The notes under the pieces were generated by a model that was given only the letters and a program-made list of their open reading frames with translations, was not told the origin of the DNA and searched no databases. Made by a program: the position numbers and the translations under genes. DNA of 64,000 nucleotides from Basidiobolus meristosporus CBS 931.73 (taxonomy: Eukaryota; Basidiobolomycota; Basidiobolomycetes; Basidiobolales; Basidiobolaceae): the NCBI GenBank assembly GCA_002104905.1, contig MCFE01000086.1, forward strand, positions 1-64,000, given 5' to 3'. How positions within the stretch are numbered: position 1 is the first letter of the stretch; each line of letters opens with the position of its first letter. Positions 19,443 to 30,000 of the stretch are shown here, piece after piece.

Positions 19443-20804
19443 ATGGCCTGGGGAAATCCTGGACCGAGTCCAGCAGACGAGTGGGTCAAGAAGTTGGAAA
19501 CAAACGATCCCGCCTTCAGATCGCTACACATCCTTAGCTTCCGTCGAATCAGCCAGCCCGACTTTCAACGTATCTTCGCGGCCCTTGGGAAAAACACCGT
19601 CTTGTCCGAGCTCTACTTATCCGGACATAGATTGGAGAGCGATACCCTGAAAGTGCTATCCGATGCCTTAGCCACTAACAAGGCTCTTCAGCGGCTTAAT
19701 GTGGGCCACAATGAGTTCGGCTCCGACGAAAACGCCTCCAACTTCCAAGTGCTCTGTGAGGGACTGAAACGCTGTGAAGGGCTTAGAAACCTTGATCTTG
19801 AAAACAAGGGCATTGGTGCAAAGTGCGCTCAAATACTGGGCCATACCCTAGCAGTTAACAAGAGCCTAGTCGAGCTGAATTTATCTAGAAACCAGATTAA
19901 CGATGTGGCTATGGAGGCCTTGTGTGAATCGCTTGGTGACGATGTAATGAGCCTCGAGAAGTTGGATTTATCGGCCAACGAGATCTCATACAAGGGGGCT
20001 GCCTCTTTGGCCAAACTCCTGGTCGACGAGAGAGTGAGACTTACGGAGCTGGTGCTCTCCGAAAATCCACTTGGTGCCAAGGGAGGAGCTGAAATTGCGA
20101 AAGTTTTGGGCCAAAACCAACGTCTGAGCGTGTTGAAGATTGCCTTTATTGACCAAGAGTCGGCCGACTTTCAGGTTGTTGGAGATTCTCCTGGTGACGC
20201 TGTTCTCTCCACTCTTGCTGAATCGCTTGATGCGTCTTCCAACTTTGGAGTCCGCAGCCTCTGGATGGATGGGTGCAGAATCAGTCATGAAGGCGCCATC
20301 AACCTTGCGAAAATTATCAAACACACTAGGCTAGAGGAGATCCGTCTACGCAGCAACCAGGTTGGAGATGAGGGTGTCCGCTATATCAGTCAAGCCATTT
20401 CAGAGCCAAACTCCACCATCCGCAAGCTTGAGCTAGGAGAGAACGGGATCACGACCATCGGCTTTGAGGCGTTGTTGAGCGCCAATGCCCTGGAATACCT
20501 TGGCCTTTTCAACAACAAAGTTGACTTTGCTAATGGGGTGCCTAGTACCGAAATCACCGTGCCACTGGCAAATCTGCTTACACTAGATCTCGGATGTAAC
20601 AATATCTCCACCGAGAGCTTCACTCTCGCCTGCCAAACCCTCATCAGCGGATTTGCCCCCTCCTTAAGAACCCTTGAGATGGGTGGAAACCTGGTTGACG
20701 GCAATGAGAATGTTTGGGAGGAATGGACCGAGAAGGTCAAACAAACCAGAGAGATGCTGAATATCATGTGGAAGCAGAATCTTCAAAACCAAAATCAGCC
20801 ATAA
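19443..20804 (+). CDS. Leucine-rich repeat protein, ribonuclease-inhibitor type
   Basis: Single exon, 453 residues. I count about 13 LRRs of the RI class (LxxLxLxxNxI/L), for example LSELYLSGHRL, LVELNLSRNQI, LEKLDLSANEI, LEEIRLRSNQV, IRKLELGENGI and LRTLEMGGNLV, spanning nearly the whole protein. There is no signal peptide, membrane segment or NACHT, so it is a soluble LRR horseshoe likely used for protein binding. RanGAP proteins share this repeat class, but the acidic C-terminal tail of RanGAP is absent; the C-terminus here is basic-polar. The specific partner cannot be told from the sequence. The start ATG (ACTATGG context) precedes the first repeat by about 60 residues and no upstream in-frame ATG is nearby. 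Confidence 0.88.
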   Translation: MAWGNPGPSPADEWVKKLETNDPAFRSLHILSFRRISQPDFQRIFAALGKNTVLSELYLSGHRLESDTLKVLSDALATNKALQRLNVGHNEFGSDENASNFQVLCEGLKRCEGLRNLDLENKGIGAKCAQILGHTLAVNKSLVELNLSRNQINDVAMEALCESLGDDVMSLEKLDLSANEISYKGAASLAKLLVDERVRLTELVLSENPLGAKGGAEIAKVLGQNQRLSVLKIAFIDQESADFQVVGDSPGDAVLSTLAESLDASSNFGVRSLWMDGCRISHEGAINLAKIIKHTRLEEIRLRSNQVGDEGVRYISQAISEPNSTIRKLELGENGITTIGFEALLSANALEYLGLFNNKVDFANGVPSTEITVPLANLLTLDLGCNNISTESFTLACQTLISGFAPSLRTLEMGGNLVDGNENVWEEWTEKVKQTREMLNIMWKQNLQNQNQP

Positions 20805-21532
20805 TTACCCATTGTCCATTGAGTTGTTCTAGAAATAAATCTGTGAATACACGAGTATTGGAATTGATGTCCTGACGACTGTCGCGATTGCAGGCGAGCT
20901 AGCAGTTCGGAGCTGGCTCGTTCACATGCAGACTTGGATTTAGTGCCGTGGTCTCCATATGTGGGGTGACGGTGCAGCAGGTAATCTGAGCACACCACAA
21001 ACGAGTATAATATCAGTTTCACCCCTGAACGGTAATCCAGAGGCCACAGTCGAGTTTATGTACTCGAGGGAAAGAGGCCTAATGCCACACTGGGAGCGTA
21101 TCATTGATGAACCTAATTCCCGTGGTCAATACGCGAGAGTTCCAGACAATTCAGGGCTGTGGAGCTCTCTACCTTTCGATTGGTATCCGTAAAGGAGAAA
21201 TCAAACTATTTGATGCATGGCAGTGATTAACGTGAAATCCGCCATCGCTTAATATCTCTAGGTACGGTCGTATTAGTACAATTCCAGCACATCTTGGAAA
21301 GTTTACATTGGGGATGGTGCTCCACCTCCCCTGATACACCTTAAACTTGATTCAGAGATTCTAGAGTCACGCTGTTGTTTCTAATACAAATTGGGTCTTC
21401 AATACGGTCCTCTTTGTTGCTTGAAAAACTAATCGATGAGATAGTGATATAAAAGTCAACTTCCCCTTCTTCTTTCGGTCTATCGTCACGTACAGCCCAA
21501 GCCTCATACGACCCTCAGCTCACACTTATCAA
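20805..21532. other. Intergenic with aquaporin promoter
   Basis: A 77-codon frame at 20959-21192 has no recognisable feature. The last 90 bases hold a TATA box and a pyrimidine-rich leader (CTTCCCCTTCTTCTTTC) typical of well-expressed fungal genes. Confidence 0.4.
21448..21455 (+). promoter_or_regulatory. Probable TATA box of the aquaglyceroporin gene
   Basis: TATAAAAG 85 bp before the ATG at 21533, followed by a C/T-rich leader. Position and sequence fit; nothing else tested. Confidence 0.5.
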
Positions 21533-22465
21533 ATGCACAGTAGCAACCAATCACAGCCAACCATTGTAATCGACACGCCTGAGGTCCAGCCTAGCAATGT
21601 GCAGAGCGAACATTTAGGAATCAAGGCTTACCTGCATGGGGAGTACTTTCCAGCGTGGGGAAGACTTCGCTCCACTTACCGCTGCTATTTGGCAGAGTTC
21701 TTTAGTACAGCCATACTGGTATTTCTTGGTCTCTCTGTGGTGACCCAAGTCCATGTAAACATGAAGGGTGCGGCTGGGTCCTGGTTGAGCATCAACATCG
21801 GGTTTGGGTTCGGCTTCAGCATCGCGATCTATGCCAATGCTGGAATCTCCGGCGCGCATCTTAACCCCGCACTTACCATAGCGCTGTGCCTACTCAAAGG
21901 ATTTCCCCTTCGTAAAGTGCCAGGGTATATCATCTCTCAGGTATTAGGTGCGTTCTGCGGTGCCGCGTTAGTCTATAGTGTGTTCTATCCAGCGATTGAT
22001 AATTTCGATGGAGGTACCAGGAGGGTGGTTGGTGATCTAGGCTCGGCCGGCTTTTTCGCAACCTATCCGCTGGCGTTCCTGGGCAATGGAAATGCGCTAT
22101 ATACCGAGATATTATCCACTGCGGTACTCGTGATGGCAATTTTTGCCGTGGAGGATATGAAGCGCCATAATCTGGTGGAGTTTGCACCTATTTTCCTTGG
22201 GCTTACGCTGATGGTAATCGGGATTAGTACCGGGTACCTGACTGGCTATGCGCTCAACCCTGCCCGCGACTTCGGCCCCCGGCTGTTCTTGCTGATTGCT
22301 GGCTGGGGCAAGGAAAGCTTCACCGCTTATAATTATTACTTCTGGGTGCCTATAGTCGGACCTATTCTGGGCGGTGTCTTGGGTGGAGCTATCTACACTT
22401 TTTTCATTCACTGTGGCCCACATCACAGAGATACCAAGAAAATGGCCCTCTCAGTTAGCTACTAA
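21533..22465 (+). CDS. Aquaglyceroporin (MIP family channel)
   Basis: Single exon, 310 residues. Six membrane segments and two half-helices with the pore motifs NPA in both repeats: SGAHLNPALT (about residue 112) and GYALNPARDFGPR (about residue 240). The Asp directly after NPAR is the hallmark of glycerol-conducting members, as opposed to strict water channels. A soluble N-terminal tail of about 55 residues precedes helix 1 (AEFFSTAILVFLGL). It should pass glycerol and water across the plasma membrane, linked to osmotic adjustment. The C-terminal tail is short (CGPHHRDTKKM...). Long Fps1-type regulatory extensions are absent. Confidence 0.95.
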   Translation: MHSSNQSQPTIVIDTPEVQPSNVQSEHLGIKAYLHGEYFPAWGRLRSTYRCYLAEFFSTAILVFLGLSVVTQVHVNMKGAAGSWLSINIGFGFGFSIAIYANAGISGAHLNPALTIALCLLKGFPLRKVPGYIISQVLGAFCGAALVYSVFYPAIDNFDGGTRRVVGDLGSAGFFATYPLAFLGNGNALYTEILSTAVLVMAIFAVEDMKRHNLVEFAPIFLGLTLMVIGISTGYLTGYALNPARDFGPRLFLLIAGWGKESFTAYNYYFWVPIVGPILGGVLGGAIYTFFIHCGPHHRDTKKMALSVSY

Positions 22466-22934
22466 TTCTATCGTCATGGCCTCGTGCGCTGGCGACCATT
22501 CAAACTGTACACAAACTCTCTTAGACTAACGGTATACTCCTTCCGTCACCACTCGTCTGGATCCACATCTATACTTATCATTACCAACTGGTAGGCACGT
22601 GGATTATGCGCCACGTTGAAGTGTCTCTGCAATTACCTATATAGGAAATCTCTACTAAGATGTTTCATCTTTCCCAAATCTTCCCAAAGCTACTTGTGTA
22701 GAGATAAGAATTTTGAAATCTAATTAAACCCTGCGTATAACGTTTGTCATGGAGGGACCCATACTATCACATATATGAACAGGTCACCTCCCGCCGTTTC
22801 ACTGGAGGATCCAAATTGCGGTCGTTTGCAAGTCAGAGTGTCCCATTTATTGCTAGCAACCTACATTCGTTGACAGGATTGGATGGATATTGACGGTATT
22901 TTACACGGTTTTTGGGGTTGAGAAGGTAGGCGAG
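22466..22934. other. Intergenic between convergent genes, no gene supported
   Basis: 469 bp separating the 3' ends of the aquaglyceroporin (+) and the small mitochondrial-type gene (-). No open frame or structure of note. Confidence 0.5.
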
Positions 22935-23305
22935 CTATTTATGCTCTTTCTTGATATGTTCGACGCTTTCTTTCTGTAGCTGCTCGGGTGGAATCTCGGG
23001 TGTACGATCAGCTTTGACCTAAAAATGCAAGGACCGGTCAGTGAGGGGAGGAGAGACGTATTGACTGAGTGCCCGGTACTTACACTGGCTTCAGAGTGGC
23101 TGGCCAATTTCTCATTCCATCCTGGATGATGCTTGTTGTTCTTGGTTTCCCCGCGTAGATTCTTCTGCTTCTCCCGTTCCAGAATCTCTGGATCATCATC
23201 TGACATGTTTGAAGAGAATCGTGCAGCGCAAAGTCGGGGTGTCAAGGTAGCCATGCGACCTCGGAGAAGTAGTGATGGGCGTGCTGCGCTGGTAATACTG
23301 AACAT
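22935..23305 (-). CDS. Small predicted mitochondrial protein of unknown function
   Basis: Two exons on the minus strand: 23305-23084 and 23018-22935, with a 65-nt GT-AG intron in phase 0, giving 101 residues. The first 33 residues are rich in Arg, Ser and Ala without acidic residues (MFSITSAARPSLLLRGRM...), a typical mitochondrial targeting presequence. The mature part is charged and short (ILEREKQKNLRGETK, HHPGWNEKLASHSEAS, then VKADRTPEIPPEQL). The pattern PGWNE-LAS-SEA-VKADR looks like a conserved fungal family that I recall only as uncharacterised. Without splicing the frame would run 134 codons with an unrelated tail, so the intron is preferred. Confidence 0.78.
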
Positions 23306-24010
23306 GGTCGAGAGGGGAGTGGATGTGTCTTGATCTTACACTCGTATGTCTCGACCCTTTTATACACCGCCCGGCAGGCTATGCTGCTGTTGTTGTGGAT
23401 CATGAGATGACGTGACCCCTTTTGTTGGCCATTATCTGACCTCCTGTCATTTATGCTTCAGATGATCGTGCGCTTACCTATTCATATGTACATAAATATA
23501 TAACCACCATATGTAATCGTGGCATTTATTCGGTGCCACGTGATCCACGATGACAACATTGTTCGAAGTCTATGAATCCTGACTAAATAGCCACCTCGCG
23601 ATTTGGAGATGGGTGAACGGCGGGTAGGTAGGTAAATGTGACTGCGTCACACTATCCTTCGGGATCTGGCAAATCAGTGGGAGTATTTGGCGAATAAAAC
23701 AGCCCATCTTTGTGATCTCTGCCATCGAACATGCAGGAAGTCTCAGTCAACTGCTATTCATGCGCTGAGTACACCATGAAATATACGTAATGGATGGGCT
23801 TCCTATTTGCTCAAGAGAATCCCATCCAGCTTGCTTTGGAGTCCACCTCCCGGGCATATCAATAGAAATCTGGGGTTTATTGGTTCACGAGAAACATTCA
23901 GGACGGCCCCTTGATATCATAGGTTAACGTGTAATTGGTGGCCTGGAAGTATGAATTGATGTGCATGTTGGAGAATCTATTGCACAAGATGCAGTCGGCC
24001 TCAGAAGGTG
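23306..24010. other. Intergenic, no gene supported
   Basis: Apart from the TATA box at 23355-23364 I see no gene. GGTGCCACGTGATCC near 23551-23565 contains a CACGTG E-box that could be a bHLH site. Confidence 0.4.
23355..23364 (-). promoter_or_regulatory. Probable TATA box of the small mitochondrial-type gene
   Basis: Minus strand reads TATAAAAGGG, 50-60 bp before the ATG at 23305. Confidence 0.5.
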
Positions 24011-27000
24011 CTAATAGTGTTTAGACTTGATGGCTGGTGCGTTAGAGGCCTGGTCAATACGAGCAGTCAGATTCAATATCATTTCCTCTAGGTTGGCGAT
24101 CCGTTGATCGTCATGCTTTTCTCTCTGTCGAAGGCACAGGGCACGATTTACCGGGAAAAAGCTGTAGTCGCTATCCTTGAGCATCTCTGCCACGTAGGAC
24201 TCCTGGGAGGTATATTCTGTGACGTCTTTAGTCTTCAGATGAACCAGGAAGAACAAATATTGCCATATGTTGTGGTCGTGCTTGATATGATGCTCGAATC
24301 CCTTGGCGTGTCTTTGAAATTCAGTAGCGCTGATGTTGCATATGAAGCAAACGCTCTTCATATCGTTCTGAATGGAGGATCTTTCATCTCTTAAACTACC
24401 AAATGTGTCGAAAATGATACCGAAGATCGCATTCAAAAGGAAGACGATCACAATAAGGAAGAACGAGAGATCCAGCACAATCCTATACGCGTACGAGTTG
24501 TCTCCGTGAACCGGTGCTTGGAGCACATCCCCAAGGCCACCGCCCGCTCGTATTCTAAGAGAAGATGGATCGCAAGGTCACTGACTGCTCAGCACAGAAA
24601 TACATTCGTGAATCAAGTAGTTACCCATATGCAAGTACGGTGATGAAGCAGTCGAATAGTGTGTCACAATAATACCCCTGTTCACTATCAAACGAATGAC
24701 GAAAGTAAACAAATCCCACCACTGAATATGCGTACACGATAATGACTCCAAGCAAAACCTAGCACACTACGATTAGAGAATGCCGTTTGCAGACCAGACC
24801 ATTGTAGGTCGGCTGTAGGTGAGGTGTTTGGAAGGAAGTTTGCTTTACCGTTTTCGTAAGTGAGTTGATGTTAACGGTTACGCTGGCGATAACCCCTTGG
24901 AGAATCTGGTCTCTGTAGATGAAATCAAGCAAATGGATAGAGTAGAGCATGGGGTATCGAAGACCGCATAGAGAAAGAATAACCATGAATACATGGTAAA
25001 GCGCCTTTAACTCCGTCACAGAGTATATGATCTTTTCGGCAATGTTCTGTGGAAGAAAGATAAGCATCATGCGGCATCAAAATCTTCACAGATTCTCACC
25101 CACCGATGGCGAGAGTGTCTCACTCTCCGACATAAGGACATTGAAGTAGCCAGCTGTACTATTGCGGTTGGGATCTAAGACCTCTTCGTCATTCATAAAA
25201 CTAGCTTCATGGGAGTGTAACTGTGCATCTTCTTTGGCCTTTTGTTTACGCAATTGGTTGGACTTCTCCAACCTTTTTCTATTGATGAGAATTGGTAGTT
25301 GAATCAGTAAGAACTCTCCACAAGACAATGTCCATAGAACCAGATGGGTTAATGCAAAAATGATCCGTAACGTCTCAGCTGACCAATGACACCCATCTTC
25401 CAACAAAAGCTCGGCGTTTCTGGTTCTGCCAGTAGCACGATCTTCGGGAGCGGTTGCGCAAATCAATCCTAATGCATTAATCAGAAGTGTCATCAGATAG
25501 GCCCCTTGCCACCACAGAGAATGGTACCCAGACAACTTTGAGAGGTAGTGGTTACGGGCAACTCTGGCCTGGCTCTCGATCTCATATATGATGTCTTCGG
25601 ATTTAGTAACAAAATCCTCGATCTTTGTATCTGCAGAGTCTCTCTTGACGTTCCATAAGAAATGCTCTTTGGTATCTTCTCGCAAGTATCTACAGATATC
25701 TGGGATTGGGAAGAGAACTGACGCCACCCTTTTATCACCTGGTGACAATTCGCGGATGATTTCGATTTGCCCAGTGTTTCGCTTGAAAAAGGTGAACGCA
25801 GGCTCACTTTGGAATCGATATTGTTGCTCTTTGGTTAAAGCTGGGAACAACGTCATGATTAGCATACAATACAGGAACCCAGAATCAATCGCAGACTGTT
25901 TTCCAGGCTTCCAAGTGGTACTTTTGCTTTGTTCAAACAAGTTGCGTAAGTTGCGGTTGACGGTATCCAAGTCGAGAGTGTTGGCCATCTCTCTGTAAAT
26001 GGATTTCGCTTCAATGTTGCCTCCCTCTAGCAAGCTTAGAAGACAGAGAATCGCCTTTCCCTTTAACTCGACGGCCTGCTCCGCTGGACATTGATGGAAC
26101 GGTTCGCGAAGTATTATATTGACAGACTGGACGATTTTGGCATTAAATATGCTCACTTGGTTGGGGATACATCCTTGGACCATTTCAATGATAGTGTCGA
26201 ACACCTGGGTGATCACTGGCATGGTTTGGGAGATCAGATTCTCGTCTTGAAGGATAGTGATGGGCACAATCGCATGCAGGTAATCCACCACCCCGGTGAC
26301 CAGGTTAAAACTTTTGATGTTATCTCCCTGAACACTGAAGTAGGTCTGGAGACTGTAATTGTGTCCCTCTACCATCAGCTGCAGTAGTCTCATGAGATGA
26401 CATATGGCCTCGAAGTCTTGAGCAGTGGTGCCAAGATCCGATTTGTCTTCTGGCTGAAGATATTTGGTGATCTTGTCTTCATCTTTTGCGTGCTCAAGGT
26501 TGAGGGTTATGATGGGAATATCGTCTGAATGGGAGAGTATTTGGTTCAAGAAATTCGACGTGCTAACCGAGAGTCCACTTTGGTGGCCTCGAAGTCGACG
26601 CCGAATCTTCGATGAGAGAGTTGAGGTTCGCTCCTTTTTTTTAGCATCCACGACAAGCAATTCCTTGGCCTTACGAAGGGAAAGGATTCCTTCTCTCAAC
26701 TTGTGATGGACGCAGTAAAAGAACCGCTCTACTCTGATATCAAGAAAATATAGTTAGCGAGGCCTTGCGTATCGACCGTACAATCCGTTTTTACCTTGAA
26801 CCGAGGAAATAATTCTCAAGTGTGTCCTACAGGAAGCGAGTGAATATGGTTTGCTATTGAATTAAGGCTTTTCCATCGTTACCTGCACTTTCTTATTGCC
26901 ACCGTCAAGTAGAGCATTCAGCAGCTTCATTGCACTGATGTAAATTTGCTGGCTATTGGAGGACAGGAGCTTTTCTGCCATCAGGGTGCAGCCAAGCCTG

Positions 27001-30000
27001 TTCAACTTGTTTTGGATGTCAACCTTTCGTTGCTGTAGACGAGCCCATTCTGAGGGATAGTCCAGATGCTTGATTCTTTCAATCTCGTCGGTGACGTTGG
27101 TGACCAGGTTTCTCAGAATCCTCATGGTGCGAATATCGTACAATTCCTTCCTGATATCCTCTACATCGTTCAGTCTTCCAGAGAGATATTCTACTAGGGA
27201 AACAATGGTGTACTCCCCGAGAGTTTGCGATTCCTCCAATGGAAAGTGAAGACTAAGCTGGCAGAATTCCTCTTTTTCCAGCTCTTCGATCCCGCTCGAT
27301 GTGATGATTCTGTTCAGAAATTCTTGGAAATTCTTGTTCAGCTTGCCCAATGAAGTGCCATCAAGGCTACTTCGTGGTGATTGAGAAACTTTCAGGGATG
27401 TGTAAAGCGCTTTCGTTGGGCTGTTCTTCAGATGTCCATGGAGGCTTGGTTCAACAACAAGGGTATCCAAACAATTAATCAAATGTTTTAGATGTTTTGA
27501 CGATCTTGGTGGAAACTCTGCCAACGATGTCACTTCATCTACAATGCGATTGCCCAATTCTCGTCGACCTTCGGCAATGTCGTATTGTGCGATAGGACTC
27601 TTTTGCGACGAGAAGTAAATATCAAACAGCAATCTCAAAAAGATGAGTACCGACTCATACACATATGCTGACTTGTTCTTGAAGTCTTCGACATCTTTTT
27701 GAGCACTGGGATTCCGAATATCACCATTAAACGATGCCAACAGATTGCATATCTTCTCCACGTAAACCCAGATCAGCGGGTTTTCCAGGATATATCCAGT
27801 ACTTGTTCTGGTCCATAAATATACAGCAATGAAAAATCGTAGGTAAGATCTCTCCACCATGAAGTTAAATTCCGGACTAGCCAAAACATCCAAGATTTGA
27901 GTGGCAGGTAGGATAGACTGGAATATGGACTGTAGACTATTTTCTCCTTCAGCACAAGTAGCCATTAACTCAATCAACGCTGCTTGGTAAAAGACGGGAG
28001 GTGGCTTGGAGATGCTATCATCCTGATTTCCTTCAAGGGTGATGTATTCGTCTTTCTTTTCAAGTAAAAGATCAGCGATATAGAGCTGGTTCCTTTTGAT
28101 GATTTTTCCAGAGACTTTGACCAACCCTCTGAGTAAACATAAGTATTCTCCGTGATATCCTTCCGAAAGCTCAAGTATGCGTCGCATATGATGCTCTTCC
28201 ACTCTCAAACACAAGTTGACGCTCTTCGAAAAAATGTCAATCAATGGGGCGGTCATTCGCTTATCATACGATACAAGTTCGAATAGAAGGTCAATGTTCT
28301 GTAGCAGAATGGTGCTATGTATCTCACGATCGTCACAGCTGCAGACCGAAAGAAAGGCGAGAGAAGCCAAAAACAAACCAAGGATGTCCTCGTTCAACCA
28401 CTCGACCTGTCGCTCGCCGTAGGTACATTTGTATAAATAATCTATCACGTATGTATGCATCTCCATATTGAACAGGATTCTTTGCACCATGGTGTTACTT
28501 TCTTGACAGGAAAGCTGCCTTTTCACCAGGTTGTCTTTGAAATCCACTACTGATTGGCCTCTACACAGATCCGTAAAATCGGTCAAGATTTCTTTCATTT
28601 TCCTAATACCGGTGCGCTCATGGGAGTGTTGCAAGGAAAGGGTAAGGAACATGGTTACCCTAGGCCTGATCCAGTAGTAAACTTGGATGTCGTAACTTTC
28701 TGTTAATATAAACGATCTTCGTGATTTCTCGAACAACTCTTCGTAGTCGCAATAAAGCCTGTGCATCACTACAATGGAGCCTTGCTTCAACCGCTGGTTT
28801 TGATATTTAATGAGATCCACCAGAATGGGCATAATATCCGTCTCCCGATTGATGTAGCGGGTCTCCATAAATATCCTCTTGATGATTATCTCAATAGCAG
28901 ACTCCCAGGTATTGTTGTGGCCAAAATTTTTGGAATCCAGCGTGTTCAGGCGTTGTTGATCCCTAGATGGAAACGGCAGTTAAGTCTCTTTTCTGGTCAC
29001 AAGAAATATGGTGAGGCGAACCTTTCATTTTTCAACCAGATATACAGGAACTTTCGAACTCGAATCTCTGTCCTTAGATTGAAAAGCAGCTCCAGGATAG
29101 AGCATATCTCGATTTTGATGTCAATGATCATCTTGTTCTTCTCCTTGTAATGAAACCGCTCGTCACTACACGGGATCTCATCGTTAAATCCCATCGATTG
29201 CGAGTCTAGCAGCTAATTCACAAATACCAGACTAACCTAGTGGTGGATTTCCCCGCGGCCCTTTTTGACTCCTCGATCAGTCCGTGTTCACTAGAAACAG
29301 AGTACGTGTGAGTGCTAATACAAGATGTGCTGAATAGAATGGCTTTGCTCAGTACTCGGAATCTGTACGGCCGTCCAAAAGAGTAGTCAGAGTGCGGATC
29401 ATAGATACGATTGCCGCATGCTCATGATAGAAGCCGAAAATTACAAGCGCGTGGATAAGTTTGAGGACCGAATATATCAGCGTATTGAGCTTCTCGTCCC
29501 GAGTCACCTAACGCAACAATGTGAGCTTCACTAGACCCGGAAAGCTGAGGGTTTGCAACTACCTTGGAATGAAGCACAAAAAACGATCGAAGCCACTGGG
29601 TCAGCTTCTTGATGCTATGGATATTTGCCAACGTTCCCTCCACTGAATAGTTCGACGAGTTGGTAATCTCAGACTCAATAAAAATGAGATCTTCAGAGAT
29701 TGGCGACATAGGATAAACGTCGACGTAGAGCACTAAATTACATGTTAGTTCAGAGCGAAATAGGCTTTGTAAAAACCGTCAAGCTGATACCTCGAATTAA
29801 ATCGCAGTATTGTGTTCTTATCTCGATGGGTAACTTCTCGTTAAACAAGCAGATGAGACATCTCTCTAGAGAAACCTTCAAGTACACCTCTGTTACTAGA
29901 CCCATGGAGTTTTCGTTTCTCCCCAGGCAAACTGCATTGGTAAACTTCAGCATGGCTTCGAAATACTGGGCTTGCAGAGGATTTCGTGCAAAATACTCAT

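Noticed and set aside
29166-29236. Very short intron (20-24 nt) in the IP3R-like gene ending at GAATTAG
   Set aside because: A 71-nt GT-AG intron gives a matching phase and a normal size, so no micro-intron is needed.
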